From: Prevotella sp.
GTDB lineage: Bacteria; Bacteroidota; Bacteroidia; Bacteroidales; Bacteroidaceae
Assembly: GCA_022486815.1 (NCBI GenBank)
Contig: JAKVJW010000005.1
Coordinates: 1-64,000, forward strand
Direction of reading: 5' to 3'
Length of the DNA: 64,000 bases
Shown here: one piece after another, positions 18,863 through 26,812 of the stretch
Layout: each line of letters opens with the position of its first letter
How positions within the stretch are numbered: the stretch's first letter is position 1
Notes under the pieces: model-generated
The model's database searches: none
Told to the model about the DNA's origin: nothing
The model's input: only the letters and a program-made list of their open reading frames with translations
Program-made: the position numbers and the translations under genes

Positions 18863-19207
18863 TTTATCAGATCATTTTAATTTAAGTAGTGTTATTAACA
18901 TCTTTAGAGACAGTAGACAAGATATGAGGAATGAAGATTAAAATCCACATTCATAATATAGTCCGTAAAAGCAGATAGATTAGTTTCATCACTCTTATAA
19001 AAGAGCGTATATTGAACCGATTCAGACGGGACGCAACCCGACATTCATATTTTATAAAGCAAAATAGAACTCATTTCTATCAAATCAGAGAAATATCAAT
19101 GAAATCATCCAAAGGTTCTAACAAAAGATAGTTTCTAAGATATTGTACATTTCATGGTGCCTGTCAGATCTGGTATTCAACTGACAGCTAAAAGAAAAAT
19201 TTTACCA
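18863..19207. other. Intergenic region upstream of Sus/FAS1 operon
   Basis: 345 bp with no clear gene. No exact TAnnTTTG box reads toward the operon. On the minus strand, 19047-18917 has an open stretch ending in a stop (translates SESVQYTLFYKSDETNLSA and onwards) without a credible start, possibly the relic of a gene tail. CTGTCAG/CTGACAG arms at 19162-19188 form a 7-bp stem of unknown role. Confidence 0.35.
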
Positions 19208-19381
19208 TTACTTGCTTTTCAATATTCCTCCCCTTAATATTGCTATTTTCCTGATACGTTCCGATAATGCAGTTTCTCTCTTGTCGTTCAGGGCCAGGCT
19301 CACCGTTTTTTCCGTGCACCCTATTAATTTGGCTATCCGACGACCTTCTCCAAATTCTACTAATATTTTCCCTTTTCCCAT
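19208..19381 (-). CDS. Small HTH protein divergent from S24 regulator
   Basis: 57 aa, beginning MGKGKILVEFGEGRRIAKLI and ending ILKSK. The segment GRRIAKLIGCTEKTVSLALN reads as a helix-turn-helix with recognition helix TEKTVSLALN, so it is probably a Cro-like DNA-binding protein. It is transcribed away from the S24 repressor, like the cro/cI pair of phages and conjugative elements, although no phage genes are present. Its promoter matches the Bacteroidetes consensus closely (19437-19468). Too short for domain databases to be decisive. Confidence 0.65.
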   Translation of the reverse strand: MGKGKILVEFGEGRRIAKLIGCTEKTVSLALNDKRETALSERIRKIAILRGGILKSK

Positions 19382-19402
19382 AGATTATTATGTTATTTTT
19401 GT

Positions 19403-19410
19403 TATATTTG
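19403..19410 (+). promoter_or_regulatory. Possible -7 box for S24 regulator
   Basis: TATATTTG on the plus strand, exact TAnnTTTG, ~107 bp before the ATG at 19518. No matched -33 box is obvious, so this is weaker than the opposing promoter. Confidence 0.35.
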
Positions 19411-19436
19411 TAACTGGTAAACTATTTATACAACTG

Positions 19437-19468
19437 CAAATATAGATAATATTCTATTAATTAGCAAA
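19437..19468 (-). promoter_or_regulatory. Promoter for the 57-aa HTH gene
   Basis: On the minus strand the -7 box is TATATTTG (19437-19444) and the -33 box TTTG (19465-19468), separated by 20 bp: an exact Bacteroidetes promoter. The predicted start is ~19430, leaving a ~50-nt leader. Confidence 0.65.
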
Positions 19469-19476
19469 TTATTTAT

Positions 19477-19490
19477 TAGAATATATTCTA
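19477..19490. promoter_or_regulatory. Perfect palindrome TAGAATATATTCTA, candidate operator
   Basis: A perfect 14-bp palindrome between the divergent HTH and S24 genes. A related half-site (AATATTCTATTA) lies at 19449-19460, just behind the -7 box of the small gene. The arrangement fits repressor binding sites controlling both directions. Confidence 0.55.
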
Positions 19491-19517
19491 TTTAACATTA
19501 CTTAAGGAAAACGCACT

Positions 19518-20207
19518 ATGGTGCTGGAGCGTATCAAACAATATCTGGATTATAAGAATATATCCATCTCTGCTTTCGAAAAGAGTATCGGCATGTCTAA
19601 TGCTTCGTTCAGAAAGTCTCTGAACAACAAGGGTGCAATAGGTAGTGATAAAATAGAAAATATCCTAAGGATATATCCTGATCTTTCTCCTTATTGGTTG
19701 TTTTCCGGTAAGGGGGAGATGATTGTGAATGGAAGTTATCAACTTGGCTCTGAAAAGGTTTCTTCTGATAATAAAGATGCTTTTACGGCTGAACCTCTTT
19801 CGCTTGATGGTTATTATAAGAATAGTATTCCGTTGATTCCTTTGAAAGAGAAGGCTGGCGTGCTTTCGAAGGAGATGGCATCTAAGTGTGAACGGTATGT
19901 TATTCCTGCTTTTGATGGTGCTAATTTCCTTTTTACAGTAAGAGGGGCTTCTATGCTTCCTGCATTCAGGCCGGGTGATATTGTGGCTTGCAAGAGTATT
20001 CCTTTGACTGGTCGTTTCTTTCAGTGGAATAATATTTATGTGATGGATACTTCTCAGGGGGTTCTTGTCAAGCGTGTCAAACCGGGTCATGATAAAGAAC
20101 ATGTCCTTATTGTGTCTGAAGATAAGAATTATGATCCTTTTGAATTATCTTGTTCGGATATCTCTTCCCTCGCTTTGATAGTGGGGATTATCAGGTTAAT
20201 GGCTTGA
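19518..20207 (+). CDS. HTH / S24 peptidase-family transcriptional regulator (copy 3)
   Basis: 229 aa, near-identical to 21-710. N-terminal HTH (MSNASFRKSLNNKG), C-terminal S24 fold with VRGASMLPAFRPGD (Ser) and VLVKRVKPG (Lys). Here the linker contains LKEKAGVLS, so an Ala-Gly bond suitable for LexA-type self-cleavage is present. The start at 19518 follows the conserved leader ttacttaaggaaaacgcact. A 57-aa HTH gene is divergent and a palindromic operator lies between. With copy 1 it forms direct repeats bounding the Sus/FAS1 island. Its targets are unknown; control of the neighbouring operon is possible but not shown. Confidence 0.88.
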   Translation: MVLERIKQYLDYKNISISAFEKSIGMSNASFRKSLNNKGAIGSDKIENILRIYPDLSPYWLFSGKGEMIVNGSYQLGSEKVSSDNKDAFTAEPLSLDGYYKNSIPLIPLKEKAGVLSKEMASKCERYVIPAFDGANFLFTVRGASMLPAFRPGDIVACKSIPLTGRFFQWNNIYVMDTSQGVLVKRVKPGHDKEHVLIVSEDKNYDPFELSCSDISSLALIVGIIRLMA

Positions 20208-20319
20208 TACTATGAATCTTTCTTAAGAACAAAAGGAAAAGTGGAATATATACCTGTTGACAGAACTGAATCAATACAAATCCAACTCAGATAATTAGTT
20301 TAGGGTAAACATATTTAAT

Positions 20320-20528
20320 ATCCCTAACTATTCTCGTGGGAGAATGCAAATGGAAGTCAACTGATTATGCGGACCGACTTTTGCAGCAGTTAAAAACGAA
20401 GACTCTAAAAGCTCCGTTCTCACAACGGTAAGAAAATTGTCTATGTCCTATTTTTAAAAGAGCATCCACTCGTTTCTACAGATTGTTCGATTATGCTGCC
20501 AGAAAATGTGATAGACTGTCTGCCTTAA
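20320..20528 (+). pseudogene. Remnant of an AAA+ ATPase (DUF234-type C-terminus)
   Basis: Two adjacent frames together give the tail of a bacterial/archaeal-type ATPase: VGECKWKSTDYADRLLQQLK, then after a one-base shift near 20428 NGKKIVYVLFLKEHPLVSTD and PENVIDCLP with a stop at 20526-20528. The GECKW segment is the PD-(D/E)XK-like motif of DUF234-type ATPases. The N-terminal ATPase domain is missing. The rest of 20208-20541 holds nothing recognisable. Confidence 0.55.
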
Positions 20529-20541
20529 TAATTGGCAACTA

Positions 20542-20991
20542 TCAAATACCTAGTGTTACTCTGAATATACATTTGTCTGATCCACCCAAGACCGTACTGA
20601 CTATATCTACTGTAAAATCCTTAGTTGGAAACAATTCATGTAATATAAACAGAATGCTTTGTTTTGAACATTCGCAATGTTGTTTTGATTTTGCAAATCC
20701 CATATTGTACATAAAACAAAAGCATCTGGGATATCCCATTTCATAAATGTGACCTTTTTCTATAACCCTCTGAAACAAATATTCCGAATCTTCCCGGTTT
20801 GAAAAGAACAGATCCAGATCTCCCCCACACTTCTCACGTCGTGCTCGCAGAAAAGGTAAAACTGTATGAGAAACACAGTTGATTGCACACTTTCTGAACA
20901 CCTGTCCTTGCTGATCTTTCGGAAGTAAGGCTATCTGACTTTCCATGTCATTAAAATAATTTCTTGCTTGATCCAAACTTTCTTCATTCAT
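20542..20991 (-). CDS. Small Cys-rich protein, possibly ATC-hydrolase/V4R-like
   Basis: 149 aa. No signal peptide or membrane segment, so probably cytoplasmic. The central YPRCFCFMYNMGFAKSKQHC and the C-terminal TVLGGSDKCIFRVTLG resemble the ligand-binding tail of V4R/heme-NO-like folds and of the L-2-amino-thiazoline-4-carboxylate hydrolase family, which share a closing G-x-x-x-C-x-F strand. Ten-odd Cys/His residues could bind metal. It is transcribed alone on the minus strand, 110 bp downstream of the GT2 gene. The family assignment is tentative; the enzymatic activity is not supported by a clear active site. Confidence 0.5.
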   Translation of the reverse strand: MNEESLDQARNYFNDMESQIALLPKDQQGQVFRKCAINCVSHTVLPFLRARREKCGGDLDLFFSNREDSEYLFQRVIEKGHIYEMGYPRCFCFMYNMGFAKSKQHCECSKQSILFILHELFPTKDFTVDIVSTVLGGSDKCIFRVTLGI

Positions 20992-21101
20992 AATTATAAT
21001 TATTATATTCTACATTTTTATTACTCACAAAAAGCACAATCTCCCCTATAAAGAATAACAAATCTATTTTTTCTAACTTCTAAAAGAAAATGTTATTCTT
21101 T

Positions 21102-22520
21102 TTAAAATCCTTTTCTGTTCATAACACCCCATGATTTGATACCTCTCAAATACATATAATTTCCCTTGATAGACCAAAAGACAATACACGGATGATAAAT
21201 AAATGCCTCTAACATGGAATACAAAACCAATCTCATGACATCTTTTGTTTTATGGTACACATGAAAACCTATTTCATTCATAAGAATGCCGAGAAAAGAG
21301 AAAGTGGTACCAAACAGATACATAAAGACAAATAGCAAAAGGAAAGTGCTCCATACGGTTTTGCCTAGAATTAAGGCGATGAAGAAATAGACCAAGCCTA
21401 TCAATTCAACAATAGCTGCCATCCATTCAAAAAAGAAGAAATATGGATACCCTAATAAACCAACTGATCTATATCTCGGATTAAAGAATAATTTTTTATG
21501 CAATTTCAAAGTATCGATCAATCCTCTTGTCCAACGGGTTCTCTGACGACCTAGTAATCTTGTAGATTCCGGAACTTCTGTCCATAATAAAGGATCAGGA
21601 ATATATGACATCAAATGGGGAATTTTCTTCTTATAATAATGTTCCTGGACGCGCGTAACTAATTCCATGTCTTCGCCAATCGTTGAGGTCAGATAACCAC
21701 CGACTTTCAGTATTGCTTCTTTCCTGAAAATGCCCAATGCACCAGATATCAGCAGAAGACTTCTTGTCTGTCCCAGAGAAATCCTTCCTATCAGGAAAGC
21801 CCTCAGGTATTCTACCACCTGCATACAGGTAAAATATTTTTTAGGAACAATATGCTTCTTAATAATCCCATTTTCGAATTTACACCCATTCGCCACATGC
21901 ACAGCTGCACCGACCCCAATAACCCTTCCATCTTCCTTCTCTGTAATCACTTTAACAAGTCTCAAAAGGGCATCCCTATCCAGAACAGAGTCTACATCTA
22001 CACAGACCACATAAAATTTATAGGATATATTGATTCCACAGTTCATAGCATCTGCTTTGCCACCATTTTCTTTATCCACTACAATCAATTTTCTGTAGAT
22101 TGGATTTTCAGAACGATAGACGCCACGGACAGCCTTGGTCTTGATTTTATAATTGACAATATAACTCCGTTTCTGTAATTGAAACTCGTTTTTCAATTTC
22201 TCAAGTGTATCATCGGTACTGCCATCATTGACAACAATCACATCATAGTTAAAATATCTCAGATTGAGTAATGCGCGCACGCATGAAAGAATTGTTGCCG
22301 ACTCATTATAAGCCGATGCAATTACACTCACGCTGGGTGCTGCATCACCTGCTGAAAGCAAAGTGTCATAATTAATTTCTATATTTCTTCTACGATAGTA
22401 AAAAAAATAGTAGATGGATATAATAGACATACCTGTATAGATGATTACAATCAAAATAGAGTAGATCAAGAATATCATGTTGATGATCTCACCCGTATCT
22501 ATAAAGAAATTATTTCCCAT
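21102..22520 (-). CDS. Membrane family-2 glycosyltransferase (PgaC/NodC-like)
   Basis: 472 aa. One N-terminal membrane segment (MIFLIYSILIVIIYTGMSI), GT-A domain with VSVIASAYNESATI, VIVVNDGSTDDTLE (first Asp), CVDVDSVLDRDAL (DxD), TIGEDMELVTR (ED acceptor) and the processive QRTRWTRG (QxxRW) motif, then three or four C-terminal membrane helices. These motifs define processive beta-glycan synthases such as hyaluronan, chitooligosaccharide and PNAG synthases. It overlaps the HEAT-like gene by 11 bp and is the last gene of the cluster. It likely makes an exported polysaccharide from a UDP-sugar; which sugar is not readable. Confidence 0.88.
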   Translation of the reverse strand: MGNNFFIDTGEIINMIFLIYSILIVIIYTGMSIISIYYFFYYRRRNIEINYDTLLSAGDAAPSVSVIASAYNESATILSCVRALLNLRYFNYDVIVVNDGSTDDTLEKLKNEFQLQKRSYIVNYKIKTKAVRGVYRSENPIYRKLIVVDKENGGKADAMNCGINISYKFYVVCVDVDSVLDRDALLRLVKVITEKEDGRVIGVGAAVHVANGCKFENGIIKKHIVPKKYFTCMQVVEYLRAFLIGRISLGQTRSLLLISGALGIFRKEAILKVGGYLTSTIGEDMELVTRVQEHYYKKKIPHLMSYIPDPLLWTEVPESTRLLGRQRTRWTRGLIDTLKLHKKLFFNPRYRSVGLLGYPYFFFFEWMAAIVELIGLVYFFIALILGKTVWSTFLLLFVFMYLFGTTFSFLGILMNEIGFHVYHKTKDVMRLVLYSMLEAFIYHPCIVFWSIKGNYMYLRGIKSWGVMNRKGF

Positions 22521-23580
22521 TTTTCTCCGAGATTAAATTCCTACACATCTCATTCAAAGTTTCATCTTCGTGATGAGTCGCAAAATATTCAATATCCGCT
22601 TTCCCCTCCTTTACATAGTCATAAATGCAAATCAAAATATGTTTTTTAATTGCGACATTATCTGTATGATGGTAAATATCAAGCATCGAATCAGTAGTTA
22701 CATAGTCAAGTCGAGCATAATTAGACAACATATCTTCTAAAGGATAAAAACCGACATTTGTGGCTGGATTATCTATAGAATCCTTGTTCATAGCCAATAA
22801 CCGGTAGAGTTCTATCTGTACCTGAGAATCCTTACTCATCAAGATTTTTTCATAATTCCGAGTAATATCCAAAGACTGGTGGAATAACCGCATCATTCTC
22901 AATCCGAACAAGATGATTGTCACATTAGGAGAATAGAGCAAGGCTGAAAAATGAGGCTCTTTCTCTAACTTATACTTGAACAGAAAGAAATATCCCATCT
23001 GCTCCCAGAGAGAAAGTGGATACTTGTAATCTATAAACTCTTTCTCAACATCAAAGTTACCATAAAGGATCAAATTCTGGATGGCATAAAATCTAATAAT
23101 TAAATCTTTGCTTCTCTGAAGTTTCTGTAATACCGGATAAGATTTCTGAGTAAACCCTATATTGACTAATATTTTCAATGCTTTGATCTTGCGAGAAGGA
23201 AGAATCCAACGAATATTCTTCAATATATACGATTCCAAATCATAGATGGCAGCTATCTTCCTGATTTTATCCTGGTCTTTATACGTAAAATAACGGCTTA
23301 AATCATTTAATATTCCAATAAAAACCTTTTTATCTACTTTACCGAGTTTTTTTCTAATATCATGAACATGATTCATATTCCCATGATATAAAAAGGGGAA
23401 AATGACCTCTTCATATTTCTGATGGAGGATTTTCCGGCGGCGTTCGCCCCTCTTTCTACTCCAACTCAACAGCAACGTTACACAGGGTACCGCTAAGGCA
23501 AGTATGATAAAGAACGTTATTGCGATCTGTATCAGATGCAATAACAGGACGTTGAAAGAATTATAAACAGATGTCAGCAT
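22510..23580 (-). CDS. Membrane-anchored HEAT-repeat-like protein
   Basis: 356 aa. One N-terminal membrane helix (HLIQIAITFFIILALAVPCV) followed by Arg-rich residues and an alpha-helical domain. Repeated helical hairpins such as RKIKALKILVNIGF, KDLIIRFYAIQNLILYG and SPNVTIILFGLRMMRLF resemble HEAT/ARM repeats. Sandwiched between the glycosyltransferase (11-bp overlap) and the YaiO barrel (3-bp gap), it probably acts as an inner-membrane scaffold of the same export system. No catalytic motif seen. Confidence 0.7.
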   Translation of the reverse strand: MLTSVYNSFNVLLLHLIQIAITFFIILALAVPCVTLLLSWSRKRGERRRKILHQKYEEVIFPFLYHGNMNHVHDIRKKLGKVDKKVFIGILNDLSRYFTYKDQDKIRKIAAIYDLESYILKNIRWILPSRKIKALKILVNIGFTQKSYPVLQKLQRSKDLIIRFYAIQNLILYGNFDVEKEFIDYKYPLSLWEQMGYFFLFKYKLEKEPHFSALLYSPNVTIILFGLRMMRLFHQSLDITRNYEKILMSKDSQVQIELYRLLAMNKDSIDNPATNVGFYPLEDMLSNYARLDYVTTDSMLDIYHHTDNVAIKKHILICIYDYVKEGKADIEYFATHHEDETLNEMCRNLISEKNGK

Positions 23581-23583
23581 ATA

Positions 23584-24396
23584 TCAGAATAAATAATTAA
23601 TTCCTATCGTAAATCCTGGGATATTACGGTCCAGCCCATTTGTATACTGCTCATTTCTGAAAGATACTGAGGTTTTCAATGAGAATGACGGGCATAATTT
23701 CTGCTGCCATAGCAGATAACAACCCCAAGTCTTGTTACCTAACAGGTACTCACTGTCCAAATGAGGAAGAACTTCTGCAGAATGGCCTTCAAAAATGCCG
23801 AGATGAAGAAAATTCACCGGATTCCGGAAATATCTCCTGACTCCTAAATTCACAGAACCATAACAATTCGAATTCAAATAAGTCAGATAAGGTTTCAGGG
23901 TAATCCAGAAATTTCCTACATATTTTTCCAACCCAAGGGTATAGCTGAAAATCGGTTTCGTCCAATAATACATTTTACTTCCCCCGGTGAGATTCCATCC
24001 ATGAGACAATGAAAAAGTACCCTCCACTACAGCCAGATGCTTTGAAAAAACAGTCGACCCGGAATAAGCATACAAGGCATACAAAGAAAGTTTACGGGAA
24101 GCGGCAAAATAAGTTTCCAACTGTCCCTGCGCATCAACCTTTCTAAAATAATTGTCACCTATAGGCACTTTCTGAGCCAGATTAAGTCGTGGTACAAATG
24201 TTATATGGTGCACGCTGTCCCTATTCATTCTTACTGCTCCTTCAAGAGAAGTGATGTTCCAGTTTAACCTGGATGGCTTAGTATAGAATTCCATCATATT
24301 ACTGACTCCTACCGATTGTAATTCTATAGACCTCTTCTGACAAAAAGCCATGGTGCAATCAGCCCACAGAAAAAGTACAAGAAAAAGATATTTCAT
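23584..24396 (-). CDS. YaiO-family outer-membrane beta-barrel protein
   Basis: 270 aa. Signal peptide (MKYLFLVLFLWADCTMAFCQ), then alternating amphipathic strands (YFAASRKLSLYALYAYSGS, GWNLTGGSKMYYWTKPIF, FWITLKPYLTYLNSNCYGSV) and a C-terminal strand ending FTIGINYLF with terminal Phe. The pattern and size match the YaiO-type barrel. With a processive GT2 in the same cluster it is a good candidate outer-membrane exit for the polymer. It overlaps the receiver-like gene by 4 bp (ATGA). Confidence 0.78.
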   Translation of the reverse strand: MKYLFLVLFLWADCTMAFCQKRSIELQSVGVSNMMEFYTKPSRLNWNITSLEGAVRMNRDSVHHITFVPRLNLAQKVPIGDNYFRKVDAQGQLETYFAASRKLSLYALYAYSGSTVFSKHLAVVEGTFSLSHGWNLTGGSKMYYWTKPIFSYTLGLEKYVGNFWITLKPYLTYLNSNCYGSVNLGVRRYFRNPVNFLHLGIFEGHSAEVLPHLDSEYLLGNKTWGCYLLWQQKLCPSFSLKTSVSFRNEQYTNGLDRNIPGFTIGINYLF

Positions 24397-24785
24397 AAGC
24401 TGCTTTCCTTTAGTACTTGATTCAAAAACTCATCCGTATCCTGTGGCACAACAAAATAATCTACGGCTCCCAGATTTTTAGCCTGCCTCAGGCTCTCTTT
24501 GTCATAAAAACTATTCGCAATATAAATTCTCGTCTTCGGAGCAATATTCCCTAGTGCCTTCATCTCTTTCTCATGATAATACTTTCGGTACTTATCTAAA
24601 ATTTCAAGCCCGTTATAGTAACTTACATGAGCGCCGATGATCGCGATATCCCAGTTTTGAAAAAACAGTAGATGGACTATATCCATACCACTATCGACCA
24701 CTTTCACTTCATGCCCCTTCATACTCAGGCAGTACCCGATATAATCAGCATATACACAATTACGGAAACCTATTAAAATTTTCAT
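24393..24785 (-). CDS. Degenerate response-regulator receiver domain (pseudo-receiver)
   Basis: 130 aa, a single alpha/beta receiver-like domain: MKILIGFRN (strand 1), GHEVKVVDSGMDIV, WDIAIIGAHVSYYNGLEILD, TRIYIANSF and GAVDYFVVPQDTDEFL. The acidic pair after strand 1 is absent, the phospho-acceptor Asp expected after IAII is Gly51, and the Lys near the end of strand 5 is replaced (VVP). It therefore cannot work as a classical phosphorylated receiver and may act as a protein-interaction or allosteric module. It lies in the polysaccharide-like cluster, 20 bp after the epimerase-like gene. Confidence 0.75.
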   Translation of the reverse strand: MKILIGFRNCVYADYIGYCLSMKGHEVKVVDSGMDIVHLLFFQNWDIAIIGAHVSYYNGLEILDKYRKYYHEKEMKALGNIAPKTRIYIANSFYDKESLRQAKNLGAVDYFVVPQDTDEFLNQVLKESSL

Positions 24786-24805
24786 TGCATTTTTTTATGG
24801 TAGAA

Positions 24806-25696
24806 TCACAAGCATTGATGAATGGACTGATACCAGAAGCCAAAACCCATACTCTTGATTTTTTCATTGCTGATTCTGGATCCACGTAACAGCATCTCAG
24901 ACATCTCTCCGAAGCGGGCTCTGATAACCCATGAAGGAACATTCGGCAGAATATTCATCTTGCCAAATGAATGTAGCATCTTCTTCGAGAAATCATTCAT
25001 GGTAATATGCTCACTGGTCACAGCATTGAAGACACCATTCATTTTTTTATTTTCCAAGACATAACTATAGATTCTCACAAGGTCGCCAATACAGATCCAT
25101 GGAAGATATTGCCTGCCGCTTCCCAAGGCAACATTGATTCCAAGTTTCGCCAGAGGTTGTAATTTTCGGTACATTCCCCCACTTCTGCCGATTACGACAC
25201 CCTTACGCAGAATGACTACCCGACGGGCTACCTTATCAAACTTTCGGGCAGTATCTTCCCACAATTTGCAAACATGTGCGGGGAAATCCGTACCATTCTT
25301 GTCCTCTTCCGTAAAGATCCGTTCAGTTGTCACTGCTCCATAGTATCCTACAGCAGAAGATGATATCAATACATCTATTCTATGACCAGATTCTTTCACG
25401 TATCTCAAGAGAAGGTTCAGAGGCTTCAGCCTACTGTCTATAATCTCTTGCTTTCTGACTGTAGTCCAACGCTTTTCTCCGATATTGGCACCTGTCATAT
25501 TAATGATTGCATTCACTCCATCAAAGGCATGTGGATCGATAAAACCTTTCTCTACATCCCATTGGTAATAGTGCACATCTCCCGTATCACGTATCTTCCT
25601 TCTGGTCAGAACGTTTACCTCATATTTCTTTCCAACAAGAAAGAAACTTAAGGCCTTTCCTATAAATCCGGTACCTCCGGCTATTAATATTTTCAT
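24806..25696 (-). CDS. TIGR01777/SDR39U1-type NAD(P)-dependent epimerase-like protein
   Basis: 296 aa. Rossmann glycine motif GGTGFIGKALSFFL at the N-terminus, INMTGANIGEKRWT (a hallmark of the TIGR01777/YfcH group), ISSSAVGYYG with the catalytic-type YYG, FTEEDKNGTDFPA and a C-terminal DUF1731-like segment (LPNVPSWVIRARFGEMSEML). Substrate unknown for the family. It is the first gene of the minus-strand cluster to 21102. A -7 box lies at 25729-25736. Confidence 0.88.
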   Translation of the reverse strand: MKILIAGGTGFIGKALSFFLVGKKYEVNVLTRRKIRDTGDVHYYQWDVEKGFIDPHAFDGVNAIINMTGANIGEKRWTTVRKQEIIDSRLKPLNLLLRYVKESGHRIDVLISSSAVGYYGAVTTERIFTEEDKNGTDFPAHVCKLWEDTARKFDKVARRVVILRKGVVIGRSGGMYRKLQPLAKLGINVALGSGRQYLPWICIGDLVRIYSYVLENKKMNGVFNAVTSEHITMNDFSKKMLHSFGKMNILPNVPSWVIRARFGEMSEMLLRGSRISNEKIKSMGFGFWYQSIHQCL

Positions 25697-25728
25697 GCAT
25701 GAGAGAATTAAGATTAGATTCTACACGA

Positions 25729-25759
25729 CAAATATAATGAACGTTTTTAATAATTACAA
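25729..25759 (-). promoter_or_regulatory. Promoter for epimerase-GT2 cluster
   Basis: Minus-strand -7 box TATATTTG (25729-25736) and TTG (25757-25759) 20 bp upstream. The distance to the ATG at 25696 is about 33 bp. It probably drives five genes down to 21102. Confidence 0.6.
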
Positions 25760-25871
25760 GTTTTTACACTTTTTTATAACAAATTATTACAAAAAAATCA
25801 GAGAAACGAACATTACATCAATGAGGATAGTCATTCTATCTGACAGTCTCTCTATAAAACAGCATGGATAA

Positions 25872-26777
25872 CTATCGGTTTCGTTCCTTGAATTTCAGTT
25901 CTGCTTCGAGCATGGACAACTTGGGCATCTCATATCCGGCTTTACGTGCTTCCTCTATCGGACGGGTATAGAGATAATAGATCTCCATCGGACGATGGAA
26001 ATCATAATCAAGTTTCATGCTGGGAAGATAAGGGGGCATAGCCTGAGTATAGGCAATCAATTTGTCTGCATACTCATGACCGATACTGACTCCACAGGCT
26101 CTGGCACCGTCAATAACCTCCAGCATCAGATCATGGATGAGTCGCATAGTATCAGGATTGGAGAGCAGAGCATCTGTATTTGTATCCAAGGCCACCGTCA
26201 TTCCGTTAAAGGGCATGTTCCAGATTGCCTTACGCCATCGTGCTTCATGGTATTCCACCTCAGCCACTTTAATGCCGGCAGCTTTCATCTCCAAAATCAT
26301 ATTATTCATAACAGTCCGGTCCTTACAACTGTAATTACCGATATTGATAGAGCCCTGAGCCTGATGGTCCACGATGCCGGGTTCTGTTTTTGCTGCACAG
26401 ATAAATGCCAGACCAGCAGCCAGCGACGTATCAGGAAACATTCGCTGGACATCATCTTCCACTCCAATACCGTTCTGGATCAGCACCACTAAGGTAGAGG
26501 GCTTCAGAAGCGGAGGCAGCAGTGTCTTCAACAATACTTCATTCACAGATTTCAAGGCCACCAGCACCACATCACACTGTGGCATATCTTCCGCATGCTG
26601 ACAGGCATGCACCGGAAAGAGGTGAAAGTCACCATCACAGGAATTAACCTGAAGTCCATTCTTGCAGACTACATCATAGTCACTGTGAAAAAGAAAATAT
26701 ACCTCTTCACCGGCCTTTGCCAGTTTTGCACCATAATAGCCACCGATGGCACCAGTTCCAATTATTCCGTATCTCAT
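25872..26777 (-). CDS. panE: 2-dehydropantoate 2-reductase (ketopantoate reductase)
   Basis: 301 aa. NADPH-binding GTGAIGGYYGAKL at the N-terminus, VLVALKSVNE, VVLIQNGIGVEDDVQ, then the C-terminal ApbA domain with WRKAIWNMPFNGMTVAL (the K/N region), SMKLDYDFHRPMEIYYLYTRPI and E-rich end. It reduces ketopantoate to pantoate in pantothenate/CoA synthesis. The protein has the expected family length. It sits 35 bp downstream of the AraC-type regulator; the association may be just a shared transcript. Confidence 0.88.
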   Translation of the reverse strand: MRYGIIGTGAIGGYYGAKLAKAGEEVYFLFHSDYDVVCKNGLQVNSCDGDFHLFPVHACQHAEDMPQCDVVLVALKSVNEVLLKTLLPPLLKPSTLVVLIQNGIGVEDDVQRMFPDTSLAAGLAFICAAKTEPGIVDHQAQGSINIGNYSCKDRTVMNNMILEMKAAGIKVAEVEYHEARWRKAIWNMPFNGMTVALDTNTDALLSNPDTMRLIHDLMLEVIDGARACGVSIGHEYADKLIAYTQAMPPYLPSMKLDYDFHRPMEIYYLYTRPIEEARKAGYEMPKLSMLEAELKFKERNR

Positions 26778-26812
26778 TATATTTTTTATTTAAAATCTAT
26801 ATCATTCCAACT

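Noticed and set aside
19162..19188. CTGTCAG/CTGACAG stem as terminator of the 57-aa gene
   Set aside because: No T-run follows in the required direction.
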